From the NCBI GenBank assembly GCA_014529385.2, contig CM043957.1, positions 82,925,881 through 82,989,880 of the forward strand: DNA of 64,000 nt, in the 5' to 3' direction. This document shows positions 25,595 through 38,395 of this stretch, in pieces. A program made the translations under genes and the position numbers. The first letter of the stretch is position 1. Every line of letters begins with the position of its first letter. The notes beneath the pieces were generated by a model. It was not told where the DNA came from and made no database searches. It was given only the letters and a program-made list of their open reading frames with translations. This DNA is from Adiantum capillus-veneris (Eukaryota; Streptophyta; Polypodiopsida; Polypodiales; Pteridaceae).

Positions 25595-25806
25595 GTAACA
25601 CGTTGTCGAGAAATTTGCGGTCTTGCCAGGAAAGCACCGGGCTTATGGCTGTGAGAGTTTGTGAGAGAACTCGACAAAAACTATATGAAGGAGTTAAACC
25701 ATAGATGCCATGAAGACTAGGGTTTGGAAAGAAGTGCAATCAAAGAAGACTCACCCTTTCTCTCTTGCACTCACACACACACAAAGAAAGAACGCAAAAG
25801 AGAATG

Positions 25807-26234
25807 TCAAAACAATACGAAGATGAAAACATCAAGGCTATGGTCATATCGTATCATGGGTAATATGAAAGGGTTAATGGATGAGTTAATGGCATTCAAT
25901 CTTGGCTGACCAAATAGGCTACGAATTGTTCTTTGGAATTGTAGTTTTGTGCTTACCATAATATATATATTTTGTCTAGTGATTGAAATTAATTGTGTGT
26001 ACAAATCCTCTTGGTTCATAGCAAGATAACTACGCTTACATCAAAAGAAAAATTATAGTCTATGAGAGGTAGTATGATGGGATCCGGTGATAGAAGTATT
26101 TCATTGAGCCTTTCAGGGCCGAAGAGAAACACTATACGTTGTTGAAAGTGTATTTTACGGCTAATCCATACGTTAATTCTAATATATCGTACAGAGTGAA
26201 AGCGATAGAAATGATCATCATGTGGGTTATTCAT
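25807..26234 (-). repeat. Tandem pair of diverged protein-like segments, unknown
   Basis: Minus-strand frames at 26234-26016 and 26019-25807 code two related peptides. Over 43 gap-free positions 21 residues match, including LFG, RLN, ILP and DV (for example LFGPERLN against LFGQPRLN). They lie head to tail in different frames. I do not recognise the family, and it may be a remnant of an unknown repetitive gene or element. Confidence 0.45.
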
Positions 26235-27738
26235 CTAGGATAGTATGTGAGAAATGTAGATATGAGAGAGGTGAAGAGATGAGAAGTTTCCCTCCCAAGC
26301 CCTATTCTTGCCCGTAAGCAATAAGGATACTGCGGGGAGAGATGTACCTGTAGCAAAGAGAACCTAGAGAGGATGAATTACTAAGAATGAGAGAGATAGG
26401 TTTGGTTAAGGAGATGAGATTAGATACATATATATATGTTGGATTAGAGATGAAAATGAAAACAACAAGAAATCAAGAAAACATCAATGTAGAACACATC
26501 TTACTTGAAACCCTTCGGCACCATTATTGATGGGAGAGAGAAGAAGAGTGGATAATTCCACTTTGATTGATACACCAAGTGCAAGACCTTCTTTGATTAG
26601 AGTTGATCTTCCAAGGTTAGCTTGTTGCAAGAATGGCTAGTCTCCCTCTAGGAGAAAGTGTAGGCTTGGGCTTATGTTAATGGCTAAGTACAATTAAGCA
26701 TTACTACTCACTCCCTCGAGAATTCCTCTCATCAATGGCTTGAATGCTTGCGTTCCTTCCAAGGAAGAAGAGGTCCCCTTTTATAGGTGAAGGGAACCCC
26801 CAAGGGTTTACACAAGAAGAGAGGAGCCAGTGTGAACAGGAATTGGAAAAGTTGGAAATGAGCTGTCCCTGCATGATGTGGGCAGACTGAGGTCCAGTAT
26901 TTTGATCATATCTCCTCAACCGTAGCTCCAAATAAAAAAATAAAAATATGGGCAGAAACTTCAGCTCATTAGCTACGATTTTCATTTTAAAATCATTTTC
27001 CAATTCGGATTGGAACCTTGTGTAAAAAATTCATCAAAATAGGGTCCATTTATGGCAGCAAAAGTCTTCATGTGGTCTCCTTAGCCTTGACTTTCATTTA
27101 ATTCCCAAGGACACCTCATGCCATATGAAAGCATGACATTTCTCCTTGACAAAGTTTTGTAACCATGCTTGCAATAATGCATTAAAATAAGTGTATCTTT
27201 GAAATCATGCCACCTAGTGTCCCACTAGGACTTGATTCTCTCCTAATAGCTATTTAAAAAGAAATATAAGAAAAGTATAAAAAATACATAGAATATATAT
27301 ATATTGGAGTTTACCCTAGATATAGGATCTAGCTAGGGTGTGAGATGATAATGAAATAGTAGAAATAAAGAATCAATGCTTTTTGCCCCAAGTTAAAGAG
27401 GCGGAGCTATTGACACTTTTCCCATAGTATTTTTTGATGGTAAAGTAAGAATACATTACCCTTGAGATAAATAATAAGATGAGATAGAAAGCTTATTTTT
27501 ATACTTACATATGTATATGTACATTATAGGAAATATAATTATGTATCTAAAAAGTTACAAGATATCTCTTGTAGCATGTGTTCCCACTATGTACATGTCA
27601 CAGCACGACAACGTGTAAAGAAAAAATGCTTACATTTTGTTTATTTTTTGTTATATTTTATTATTAATTTGTTTGCTACATAGTTTTTTGTTGATTTTAT
27701 TTTTGTTTGAGTTCTTTTTGTTACGTTAGTTTTATTTA
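26235..27738 (-). other. Possible old minus-strand LTR (about 26439-27260), boundaries unproven
   Basis: A TGTTGGATTAG start at 26439 and a CCTTTTATAGG block near 26777, which is a TATA box on the minus strand, recall the layout of the copia B LTR. No partner LTR, primer-binding site or target duplication was found. The rest, to 27738, is AT-rich with TA runs near 27290. Confidence 0.3.
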
Positions 27739-27891
27739 GGGTACTAATTATCTTGTAACAATCTTAACGAGTACAAGTTGTACAAGATAGCTTAGTTTAA
27801 AGATTACACTTAAGGGTACTAATTATCTTGTAATAATCTTAACGCAGTTCAAGTCGTACACGATAGCTTAGTCGAAGGTTGACACTTAAGG
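27739..27891. repeat. 75-bp tandem duplication
   Basis: Copy 1 is 27739-27813 and copy 2 is 27814-27891. Both begin GGGTACTAATTATCTTGTAA and end CACTTAAGG. They differ at a few positions, so the duplication is not very recent. Confidence 0.85.
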
Positions 27892-30298
27892 ATAGAGTGG
27901 GTGACACAAGTCGATGGGAGGGATAATGCTAAATCCAATCAAGCTAGTGGATGATGATTGTTACATGCGGATCTGGTTGTGTAAGAAATTCTATATTTCA
28001 AGACGATGTACTTATAGACTTGTGCACTTTGGGGAGCAACTTCAATGACATACCACCACATCTCGACTCTAAAATCTTGGGATACAAAATCACCTACAAA
28101 GAATGTTGGCTATTCATGAGCTTACTTGTAGTGAATTGTCATTATTATTTGTGGTCAACAAAACATATGTACTTACTTTCATTGCTTAAGAAGGACGAAC
28201 GTGTCCCAGAGATCGCTCCCTTTTTTCTCTAGGTCCACCTCAAGAAAAGTTGACTCTTCTCTACACACTATTGCAACACGGCCTCCATGTTTGCCTTAAA
28301 TAATTACACATCAAATATCTCCACGTCCACCCCAAATAAAGTGGAGCAATGTTGATGACCTTTTGGAGGGGGGTGTAGATGTCTATCTAGAGGAGAGCTC
28401 TTGATAGAAAGAGGGATTTATGTTTAGTTGTGTCTACAAGCTGGAGTCTTCTTTAAGATGAATCACTATACTTCATATTAGTTCCTATTACAACTAGACA
28501 TATTTTGGTGAAATAAAATCAAATTTTGTTTATTTGTTATAAGTATTCAATCAAATATAAAGATGATATCATTGACAAAGTTGATTGTAAGTGCAATTTA
28601 ATTGGTTGTTTATGCAAAGTTTACTTGTTGACCATGTGGGCTAGGGCTCTCATACAATTTGCTTATTTCTCACATGCACTCTCTTTTGTGCACACACATA
28701 AACACATGATGCGGGACACCACGCTCATGAGCAAACCTAGATGCCTTGTACGACACTCTCTCCCCAAAGCACCAGGCATACCTAGAGTCTAAGTAGCCAT
28801 CTTTGCATGCATCACCAAGCCATCTTTGCAACTATCCCCGTCATGGAGAACATCCTTGTAGCACTCTAATTTGTTAATATCCAATTGACGCCAATGTGAG
28901 CCATCTCAAGTACGACACCCTAGCGGTAGTGGAGGCAGATGCTGTGGAGATAGTACCACCAATGCCACATCCCCACCACACTGCCATATAACTTTGCCAT
29001 CCCATGTCTGTCCCACAACTACCGTAGCTTCATGATTCACTCCATGATTTGTAGAACCATCCTACACTCTCTATGTGATGGCCACAAGCACCGCAGGAAA
29101 TCCTTGCTGAGACCCATCTAGACTCCTCATTGCTATCATAGAGATTAACCAAAAAGTTTTTCTTATAGAATACGTCCACTCTCTCATGTGATAGAGTGGC
29201 AGATGAGGATGGGAAAGTTGTGCTTTCCTACATGCATGAGCTATGTAGCTAGATCATTAGGCACAACGTTATGAAAAAATGGAGAAAAATTGGAATAAAA
29301 AGAGGAACAAGTGATTTATGCTGAGTTCCCCATTGCCTTCCCTCATTGATTGCTTCTCCATCGAGGAGAGGATGAAGAGGTGCAAGAGTTCTTGTTGCAC
29401 AAGCATTGAGATGCTTGCCGAGCCTACAAAGAAGGATTGGACAAGCTAAGTTGGCTTGACAAAAAAAGATAGATTAGAAGTTCATCAAGGACGAGGGCCG
29501 TGACTCTCCCGACCTATGGCATCAACAAAGAGATACCACAAGGGCATGATTGGAGGTAGGGGCCTTGCATCACCTTGGGAGCGATGGATGGTCTACATTT
29601 GAGGAGGAATTTTGTAAGTGTTGCTTCATAACTTTAAAAGTTTATGATTCGTGAAAGGTATAATTTCTCATTATAATCTTCTGGTTGAGATTATGCATTT
29701 AATACTTGAAACATCCCTCTAGTACTCGAAGGAAGTCATCAAATCTCATGTATGGCGCAAAGAAAGGCCTACATCTAGCTATAGAGAAGTTCACATCAAG
29801 AGATGGATCAGTGATCTATTTCATCTTTTATCACCATTTATATTTTTAATTGTTTCTTTGTATCATTGTTTTTTAAACTATTTTTTTGAACTATAATTAC
29901 CATTACGCAATGAGTTGATATGGGATGAGACATCATCATTTAACTAGCACGCCACACACTTATATGTAGATTTTATATGGCCATGTATTTGTTTGGGAGG
30001 ATGACATTATCACTCATTTTTTACTTCAATTTTTTTTTTCAATCGACATATGGTTTTGTACTTTGCGAGTCGCACTCAATATATTGTATCAATCGTTTAC
30101 ACGCATAGTGTATGACTAGTTGGCAAGCTTATTGAGATATAGCCTCTATTACATTATGGTTGATGGGATTCTAGGCTTTGCGTCACAATATATTCTTTGT
30201 AAACCATCAATATTTATGGTTCTATAGCATGGGTATTACTGCCCCAATAAGCATTGGTATTGTCGTCGCTTTCACAATATCAACTAGGATACCAATAG
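27892..30298. other. Unexplained interval, no gene supported
   Basis: Short ORFs (for example 27951-28232) have no recognisable motif. Base composition is AT-rich with occasional CA runs. Nothing can be named. The interval up to 30298 and the interval after 35821 were contiguous before copia B inserted. Confidence 0.5.
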
Positions 30299-31068
30299 TG
30301 TTAGGAAATAAGATGTAGCTAAATAGATAATTGAGTAGATTACTTAATGGAGAGAGACAGATTTACATACACGAGATTATAGAGTAGAGAGAGAGAGTAC
30401 ACATGATATACGTGGTTCACCCAATGTGGGCTACATCCACGGGAAAGCAGCCACTCAATGGCTTTAGTACTTCAAAACAAGAAGTAGTTTACAAAGGGAT
30501 TATACCCTTAATGGAGCTCCCGTATTGCTTCACTCTCACCACCTCACACTCACCTTGTTGCATCAACTTCACACTCTATGAAATGTGTGTAGAAATGGCC
30601 TCCTTTTATAGGCCAAAAGGACTGCCCTCTCTTATGAGAGGCAGCCATGTGTAGCTGCCCTTGTGCGAATAAGTCCAAATCGGACCCTCCAATCCGCCCA
30701 TGTGTGGCTGCCCTTGAGAAGACAAGTCCGCTTTTGAATTCGGCCACCGGCCACCGGTTATTGACTTTCGACCACCGGCCACTGGCCATTGACTACCGGC
30801 CACCGGCCAACCGACCGGTTGTTTTCCGACCACTTTCTGGCCGCCGTCCACAGCCATAATATTCCGATGAAAAGGAAAAAAAAAAGTCTCGGGGGCCTCC
30901 GCCCCCGAGGTCCCTAAAGTTGCCCCCTGATTCTTGTCCGTGAAAATTTTGGTTTCCGGTGAGTGATTTTCCTTCACGCACGATGGCTTCTCCTCATAAT
31001 GGGGGCCTTACAAATGTGCGCTTCTACCACAGAAAATTACACGGGTAAATCAAGCTCCATACTTAACA
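30299..31068 (-). repeat. 3' LTR of copia B
   Basis: This 770-base copy begins TGTTAGGAAAT and ends CTTAACA on the plus strand. A minus-strand TATA box, TATAAAA, lies at 30610-30604. It ends next to the polypurine tract. Confidence 0.95.
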
Positions 31069-31085
31069 ATCTCCCACTTGGAGAG
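31069..31085 (-). other. Polypurine tract of copia B
   Basis: On the minus strand it reads CTCTCCAAGTGGGAGAT, directly before the 3' LTR. It is a typical copia plus-strand primer site. Confidence 0.8.
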
Positions 31086-31128
31086 TGATTTCCAAACCAA
31101 ATCTGTGACTGCTTTCCATCCTGGCTTC

Positions 31129-33582
31129 TTATCCTTGAATGCCGATTGAAGATGAGCAAAATCTCAACTTCTCCTTGTTGACCACCTTTGTAAACATGTC
31201 TGCAGGATTTTCACTTGTATGCACCTTTCCTAGCTTTAGTTGTCCCTCTTCCAAAAGAGTGCGTATAAAGTGATATCTCACCTCAATGTGCTTTGTCTTT
31301 GAATGAAAGGCTGAGTTCTTCGCAAGATGGATAGCGCTTTGGCTATCACTGTACAAGACACAATTGTCTTGTTTGAATCCAAGCTCTTCTAAGAATCTGT
31401 GAAGCCACATAATTTCTTTGCTTGCCTCCGTCATTGCTACATACTCTGCTTCCGTGGTAGAAAGTGAAACCACTTTTTGCAGCTTTGAAGCCCAGCTTAC
31501 TGCTGTGCCTCCAACCATGAACACATAGCCAGTAGTGCTCCATCTAGTATCTTTGTCACCTGTCATATCTGCATCAGCATACCCTTCTAGAAAAATATCA
31601 GTTCCTCCAAAATACAAAGCATTTGTTGTTGTCCCTTTTAGATACCTAAGTATCCACTTCACAACTTGCCAATGCTCTTTACCTGGGTTGTCCATGAACC
31701 TACTCACAACTCCCACTGCATGTGCAATGTCTGGCCTTGTCCAGACCATAGCAAACATTTGAGAACCTACCGCTGCAGCATATGGAACTTTAGACATATA
31801 GGCTATCTCCTCTTGTGTCTTTGGACACATATCCTTCGTTAGTTTAAAGTGACCAACCAAAGGTGTAGAAACTGGTTTTGCATTTTGCATTGCAAACCTT
31901 TCTAGTACCTTCTTGATGTAATCTTCTTGAGATAGCTTTATTGTCTTCTTCGTCCTGTCCCTTGATATTTTCATACCAAGTATCCTCTTTGCAGCACCTA
32001 AATCTTTCATTGAAAAAGATTTAGACAAATCCTCTCTTAGGTCTTTGATGTCCTGCATGTTAGCACTTAAAATCAACATGTCATCAACATACAACATTAG
32101 GATGATGAATTTCCCATCTCCCAAAGTCTTCGTGTAGACGCAGTGATCCGAGTTGCATCTTGTGAATCCATGATCCAACATCCATCGATCAAACTTCAAG
32201 TACCATTGTCTTGATGCTTGCTTTAAACCATACAAGCTCTTCTTTAATCTGCAAACCATTTTCTCCTTACCTTTTACTTCATATCCCTTTGGTTGAAGCA
32301 TGTAGATTTCCTCCTCTAAGTCACCGTGAGGGAATGCCGTATTTACATCCATTTGATCGAGATTTAGATCATGAGCAGCCACAAGGCTTAATACAAGCAT
32401 AATTGAGTTCATTTTTACAACAGGAGAAAATATTTCATTGAAGTCAATACCTTTCTTTTGAGAAAACCCTTTTACCACAAGCCTAAACTTGTACCTTTTC
32501 TTCCCACCTTCTTCTTCCTTCAGCTTGTACACCCATTTGTTTTGAAGTGCCCGCTTACCTTTAGGCAACTCAACCAACTCCCATTTTTGGTTGCGATGTA
32601 GTGAGTCCATCTCCACTTGCATGCTCCTCGTCCATTCTTCTTTGGATTCATGTTGCATAGCTTCTTCGTATGATTCTAGCTCTCCAGAATCTGAGATCAA
32701 GAGATGGTTGAAGGAAGGAACAAACCTTTCTGGAGGTCTACTTGCTCTTGTAGATCTTCGGGGAATAGGTTGAGGCTCCTCATTTGGTTGACGTTGTTGC
32801 ACATTGTCACTGTTTGCAGTCCTTGAGTCTTCACCGTCCTCAAGCTCTATGTACTCATCACCTGTTTCTTTTGTTTGTTTTCTTTCCAAGTAATCTTTGT
32901 ACATATTTTGTTCATTAAAAATTACATTCCTACTCCTTAAGATTTTACCATCTTCAGGATTCCATAGGCGATACCCAAAGTCACCTTCTCCATAGCCAAT
33001 GAAGAAACGCTTTTTGGACTTTGCATCTAGCTTTGATCTTAGGCTTCTATCTATGTGCATGAAAGCCTCACACCCAAACACTTTGAGAAATGCATAATTC
33101 ACCGGTTTACCTGTCCATGCCTCTTATGGAACTCCCCCATCCAATGCCGTTGAGGGTGACCTATTAATTAAGTACACAGACGTACTTACAGCTTCCACCC
33201 AAAGCTCAAGCGGTAGGCCTACACGTAGCCGCATGCTTCGTGCTCGCTCCATGATTGTCCTGTTCATCCTTTCCGAAATCCCATTTTGTTGAGGTGTCCT
33301 TGGAGTTGTCCTTTGCCTCCGAATACCATTGCTAGCACAAAATCTTTCAAAAGCTTGGCTGCAATATTCACCTCCATTGTCGGATCTGAGGCATTTAACC
33401 TTGGTACCTGTTTCATTCTCCACAAAGGCTTTCCACCTTTGAAATATGGAAAATACATCGGATTTATTCTTCATGACATAAACCCATGTTTTTCTAGTCG
33501 CATCGTCTATGAATGTTACATAGTACAATGAGCCACCAAGTGATGGTGTACTTGCAGGACCCCAAACATCAGAATGAACCAA
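31129..33582 (-). pseudogene. copia B integrase, reverse transcriptase and RNase H
   Basis: From 33582 down, the integrase core shows HSDVWGP, LRSDNGGEY and NGISERMN, so all three catalytic residues are intact. A single TAA near 33122 separates it from the 657-codon stretch 33102-31129 in the same frame. That stretch has the KVFGCEAF segment, a reverse transcriptase with YVDD at 32091-32080, and an RNase H with YADADM, STTEAEY and YSDSQSA. It ends after FCSSSIGIQG just before the polypurine tract. Were the stop absent this would be a normal copia polyprotein half. Confidence 0.94.
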
Positions 33583-33773
33583 CTCAAGTTTTTTATTTTT
33601 TCTTTCATTGTCTGATTTTTGAAATTTTACCTCTTTTGTTTACCATAAACACAATCTTCACAGAACTCTAAGTCCACTTCTTTCAAACCTGGTAGAAGCT
33701 TCTTTGTTTGAAGGATTTGCATTCCTTTGGCACTCATATGCCCAAGTCGATAGTGCCACACCACACTGTCAAC
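33583..33773 (-). pseudogene. copia B GAG-pre-integrase region, frameshifted
   Basis: VWHYRLGHMSAKGM and a Cys-rich zinc-binding stretch (CEDCVYG) are readable here. The frame changes between the protease segment and the integrase core. It joins the two larger coding pieces. Confidence 0.75.
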
Positions 33774-35018
33774 TTATGTAGTTGCTGCACAAGCTGAAGG
33801 TTGCGTGCTAACAGTACACAAGTAAAGTGTACCGACTTTTTCTCCCTTGGAAACCACCAAAGATCCCTTTGAGATCTTCCACCGTTTGTTTCCGAATGCA
33901 ATGTTGTGACCTTCATCGTCCAATTGTCCCGTAGAGATCAAATTTTTGCGAAGAGAAGGAACATGCCTAACATCTTTAAGCTTCCATTCATTTTCGTTAG
34001 CAGTTTTGACAGAAACTTCACCTTTGCCGACAATCTCACAAGCTTCATCATCTCCCAAGTATACATACCCAAAATTACCTTTGGTGTAGTCTTGGAAATG
34101 TTGCTTGTGTGGTGTCGCATGGAATGAAGCCCCGGAATCTACTATCCAGGAATTAGACACATTGTCTAATGAGAGAATTAGAGCATCCTACTCTACTTTA
34201 CCTGCCACATTGGCCTCCGATGTTGGCTTGTTGTCTTGAGACTCAGTCTCCTTCTTCTTTTTGGACCAGCAATCCTTCTTGACGTGGCCCTTCTTGCCGC
34301 AGTTCCAACATTCAAGAACTGACTTTGTGCGTGACTTGCTCCACCTTGAGCAATCACGACCCTTTTGGTTTTTGAACCTCTCCTTAGGCCTTCCTCTTGT
34401 TTCCACTGATAGTGCAACACTTGATGATTCTCCTGTGCTTCTCCTTCGTATTTCCTCGCTTAGGAGAACACCCACAACATCATCAAACTTAAGAGTATTT
34501 GTGCCAGAAATAGAATTACTTACAGCCATCACAAGGCTGTCCCAACTATCCGGTAGAGATGATAGTATAATGAGAGCTCGCACTTCATCATCAAAATTGA
34601 TTTTCACCGATCGAAGTTGACTTATGTTTGTGTTAAAGTCATTTAGGTGTTCTGCAACCGAACCATTCTTTGCCATCTTTAGATTGAACAAGTGCTTCAT
34701 AAGAAACACCTTATTGGATGCCGATGGTTTCTCGTAAAAGTCGTCAAGTGACTTCATCAAGTCCTCCGTGATCTTCATCTCCGAAACATTGAAGGCCACC
34801 ATTGACGCCAAGCTTAACCGGATTGTTCCCAGTGTCTTTCGATCAAGGACAATCCATGCTTCATCTGCCATTGTTGCGGGCTTCTTCGCAAGACCGCCTA
34901 GTGGCAAATAGAGGTCCTTCTGGTAGAGATAGTCTTCAATCTGCATCTTCCAATGTTGGTATTTTTTTTCGTTGAACTTCTCAATCTTGAGCTTCCCTTC
35001 CTCCGTCATAACTCCCAC
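33774..35018 (-). pseudogene. copia B gag and protease, separated by one in-frame TAG
   Basis: Gag (35018-34188, 276 codons) starts MGVMTEEGKLKIEKFN and carries a CCHC zinc knuckle, CWNCGKKGHVKKDC (34310-34269). A TAG follows GKVE. The same frame then continues into the protease with SWIVDSGASFHA, the active DSGA. In most copia elements gag and pol are one continuous frame, so the TAG is either a nonsense mutation or a readthrough site. The ATG lies about 50 bases after the primer-binding site. Confidence 0.93.
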
Positions 35019-35068
35019 TCAATTCAAGGAATCCTTTCCTTGAGATAATTTAACTACGAGCAAACCTT

Positions 35069-35080
35069 GCTCTGATACCA
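35069..35080 (-). other. Primer-binding site (tRNA-Met) of copia B
   Basis: The plus strand reads GCTCTGATACCA, so the minus strand has TGGTATCAGAGC. It lies two bases inside the 5' LTR. Confidence 0.92.
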
Positions 35081-35082
35081 AT

Positions 35083-35816
35083 CGTTAGGAAATAAAACGT
35101 AGCTAAATAGATAATTGAGTAGATTACTTAATGGAGAGAGACAGATTTACATACACGAGATTATAGAGTAGAGAGAGAGAGAGAGAGTACACACGATATA
35201 CGTGGTTCACCCAATGTGGGCTACATCCACGGGAAAGCAGCCACTCAATGGCTTTAGTACTTCAAAACAAGAAGTAGTTTACAAAGGGATTATACCCTTA
35301 ATGGAGCTCCCGTCTTGCTTCACTCTCACCACCTCACACTCACCTTGTTGTATCAACTTCACACTCTATGAAATGTGTGTAGAAATGGCCTCCTTTTATA
35401 GGCCAAAAGGACTGCCCTCTCTTATGAGAGGCAGCCATGTGTAGCCGCCCTTGTGCGAATAAGTCCAAATCGCGGACCCTTCAATCCGCCCATGTGTGGC
35501 CGCCCTTGAGAAGACAAGTCTGCTTTTGAATTCGGCCACTGGCCACCGGCCATTGACTACCGGCCAATCGATCGGTTGTTTTCCGACCACTTTTCGGCCG
35601 TCGTCCGACCATAATATTCCGACGAAAAAAAAAAGTATCGGGGGCCTCCGCCCCCGAGGCCCCTAAAGTTGTCACTGATTCTTGTCCGTGAAAATTTTGG
35701 TTTTCGATGAGTGATTTTCCTTCACGCACGATGGCTTTTCCTCATAATGAGGGCCTTACAAATGTACGCCTTTACCACAGAAAATTACAAGGATAAATCA
35801 GGCTCCATACTTAACA
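35083..35816 (-). repeat. 5' LTR of copia B
   Basis: This is a 734-base copy of 30299-31068. Its outer base facing the interior is C where the other LTR has T. The minus-strand TATA box TATAAAA is at 35400-35394, the likely promoter. Confidence 0.95.
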
Positions 35817-35821
35817 AATAG

Positions 35822-37055
35822 TAATATTGATGCTCGTAGAGATGGTAACGTTGATGGATTGAGGCCGATGATAAGTTTCATACAAATAGAAACAACAGGG
35901 GATTAAATTTTTATGTTCAAAAGTGTTGGCGATGTGCTATTTAGCAACTCTAGGTCAATGATACTCAAGCCTCCATACTATGGGGTTAAATAACTATGTG
36001 CCATTACAACTCTTCAATGAATGTCTATAGTGCCATTAAATCCCATCCTTCGTGTAGAAGCTATGCCTTCTCAAAGTTAAGAAGCTTAATAGCTATTGTG
36101 TGGTGTGTAGATTGTTTGGAGCTGCAAGAATGCACAAGAGATGGAGAAGAATAAGGTTTGTACTTTTTCCTCTCATGACCATGTATATAGGTGATAGCTT
36201 TTGTTTTATGAAGAGTAAAAATTTCACGACTAAATTTCTTGATTGTTGACAAAATTAGAAAAAGCGAACCTTTGTTTTTAATGTAAAATCGATGAATTTA
36301 AAATCAAAAGAGAGAATCACTTTCATTTCTCCTTATTTTTTGGCATAATCTCAACCTACTTTTGCTAGTTTATTTCTCTATATACACTTTTGCTAGTTTA
36401 TTTCTCTATATACACTTTTGTAGAGAAAATTAAGGTATGCTTATGTTTTATTTATTGAATTGTGCCTTGCCTAGTGTTTTTAAAACTTTGGCTTTCTAAT
36501 GTGAACCCTACAGGATTATGCAAATCTCATTACAAAGAGCTACTTTCACAAAAAACTTACTCGAGAGCTTCATGCACACCTCTCCCAAGCCTCCCCTCTC
36601 ACACCTCCTAGCGCTCCCCAAATACTCCCGCTAAGGCCGAATATTTTGATGTCTTCCATCAATTTACCACGATGGATTCCTTTAGCCTAGATTTTTAGAG
36701 CGATGACACAAAAGGTACATTCACATTTAAATTAGATATGCTCTTTACTCATGGGCTACAAGTATGTTTCAAAATTTGGATCACTGCATCAATGCTTTGT
36801 AAAATATGAATGCCTAGGCAATGAAATTTTCTCGTCTATGTTCCTTTGAGGGGACCATACAACATTTCAATACCCATGTGCTAGATGTCAAAAGTTATAT
36901 GCACTCGATAATTGCATGACTTTTTGAAAATTAAACACATATACGACAATTGCAGATGTGATTGCTAATGATCTTCGTCCACAATCAAGCTCGACTGCAA
37001 TAATTCCTTATAAAAGAACCCATTTCTCAGAGAAGAAAGAATTATTGCGATAGTA
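35822..37055. other. Unexplained interval with a 28-bp tandem duplication
   Basis: No gene is supported. At 36361-36416 a 28-base unit starting TTTGCTAGTTTATTTCTC is present twice in tandem. The interval starts with the second half of the site into which copia B inserted. Confidence 0.5.
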
Positions 37056-37690
37056 GTCAGTAACTAGTTGCATCAACGGACACATACTTTGATCTCCATG
37101 AAGGACCATATAAGTGCAAGAATCTAATGATTCCTCTGTACCTTTGTAGCAAGGCGCTCACTTGGTGGCGAGACAAAATGGAAAAGCCTATGATGTGGAT
37201 TGATTTTTGCACAATTAAAAAAGAACTTTGCAAAAATGGATCGTTTGAAGACCTATGCAAATTGGAGAGCTTTTGATGAAGACTTTAACGTTTGTCGACA
37301 AGTTTACTACTACCTTCAAGGAGGCGTTAACCTTTTGCAAGGTCGACTCAACTTATACTACGCATATGTATTTGTGGGTCTACATGAAGATTATCGTTGG
37401 GTTTTTATCGAGGATAAAGCCTCAAGTGATGTTGAGGATGATGTGGCTAAAGCACGCACATTCCATTTAACTAATGGAGCAAATTATGAGAAGAGGTTCC
37501 CTCAAACAAGAGACCCCATTTCCAACAAAAAGCTTCAGTATTCCAATCCACACCTTCTCTAGACACCAATGAGTATAAGAGAAGAAGAAAGCCGAGAACT
37601 TAGGCCTTGCAGATGTAATGAAAAGGGATACTTGTTTTGAATGTGACAATATTCGCGATCAAATAAAATACTGCCCTGCCCGGAAGAAAA
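37056..37690 (+). pseudogene. Retrotransposon gag remnant with altered zinc knuckle
   Basis: The plus strand reads KALTWWRDKMEKPMMWIDF near 37150-37208, the ALTWW signature of plant gypsy-type Gag. A frame change follows, with DEDFNVCRQVYY. Near 37629-37670 CFECDNIRDQIKYC matches the CCHC zinc knuckle spacing, but the His position reads Asp. No LTRs or polymerase were found with it. It is an old fragment. Confidence 0.65.
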
Positions 37691-38145
37691 AAAGAATTGC
37701 AAGGCCATCCGTTGGTTCACATTACTCTCATGTTTTTCAATTTGAAATCTATCTTTTAGCGTAGAATTTGTGCACTTATTGTTAATTTAGCACTCAAGTG
37801 TACACGACCTTCTACGTTTTCACGAAAGATGTGACTGTCCTTCTTAATGATGGAAGCGTACACAAAATGCATACGTGTGCAAATGTGTTACAAATCAAAG
37901 ATTGCCTTGCTAGGAAGACAAAAAAAACACAAGGCTGTCCTTTGGTTCACATCTAGAAGATCTCAAGTAACTCTCATTTGGTTCATGTTGAAATACATCA
38001 TTTAGCACAAAGTCGTGCATTGATTGTTAATTTGGCACTCTTAAGTGTGTGATAGACATGACCTTCTGCGGTTTCTTGAAAAGATTGACGGTCCCGATGT
38101 GACCATCATTGTTGATAATGGAGCTCCTATAATTAATGGGTTTTG

Positions 38146-38190
<45 letters not shown>

Positions 38191-38395
38191 GGGGGGGGAT
38201 ATCCCTTTGTGATCAAATTTATGTAGAGAATTGTTTTGCAATATATTTATATGTATATGTGTATGTATATAGACATATACTTATTTACACATATAATATG
38301 TCTGAATATATTTGTTTATGTGCGCATGTGTGTCTGCAAATTTGTTACAAATCAAAGAATACCCTGCTAGGAAGACAAAAAAGTCACAAGGCCGT
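37691..38395 (+). repeat. Imperfect repeat modules after the gag remnant
   Basis: Three diverged copies of a module recur. It runs from an ARK-KK coding stretch (AGGAAGACAAAAAA) through GGTTCACAT and TGTTAATTTAGCACTC to a GATGGAAGC or AATGGAGCT end. Copies start near 37680, 37905 and, after the inserted LTR-like unit, 40254; another start is cut at 38395. A (GT) and G run lies at 38143-38200. Confidence 0.6.

Larger units (their letters stand above)
30299..35816 (-). mobile_element. Ty1/copia LTR retrotransposon B, full length, lightly damaged
   Basis: Both LTRs, a tRNA-Met primer-binding site, gag, protease, integrase, RT, RNase H and a polypurine tract are present on the minus strand. The 5-bp target duplication AATAG lies at 30294-30298 and 35817-35821. 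Coding breaks are few: a TAG between gag and protease, a frameshift in the pre-integrase region and a TAA after integrase. The LTRs are nearly identical apart from small indels, so it is one of the younger insertions here. Confidence 0.96.

Noticed and set aside
25483-25739. ORFs encoding Thr-His or Cys-Val runs
   Set aside because: They are translations of the (CA)n microsatellite on each strand.
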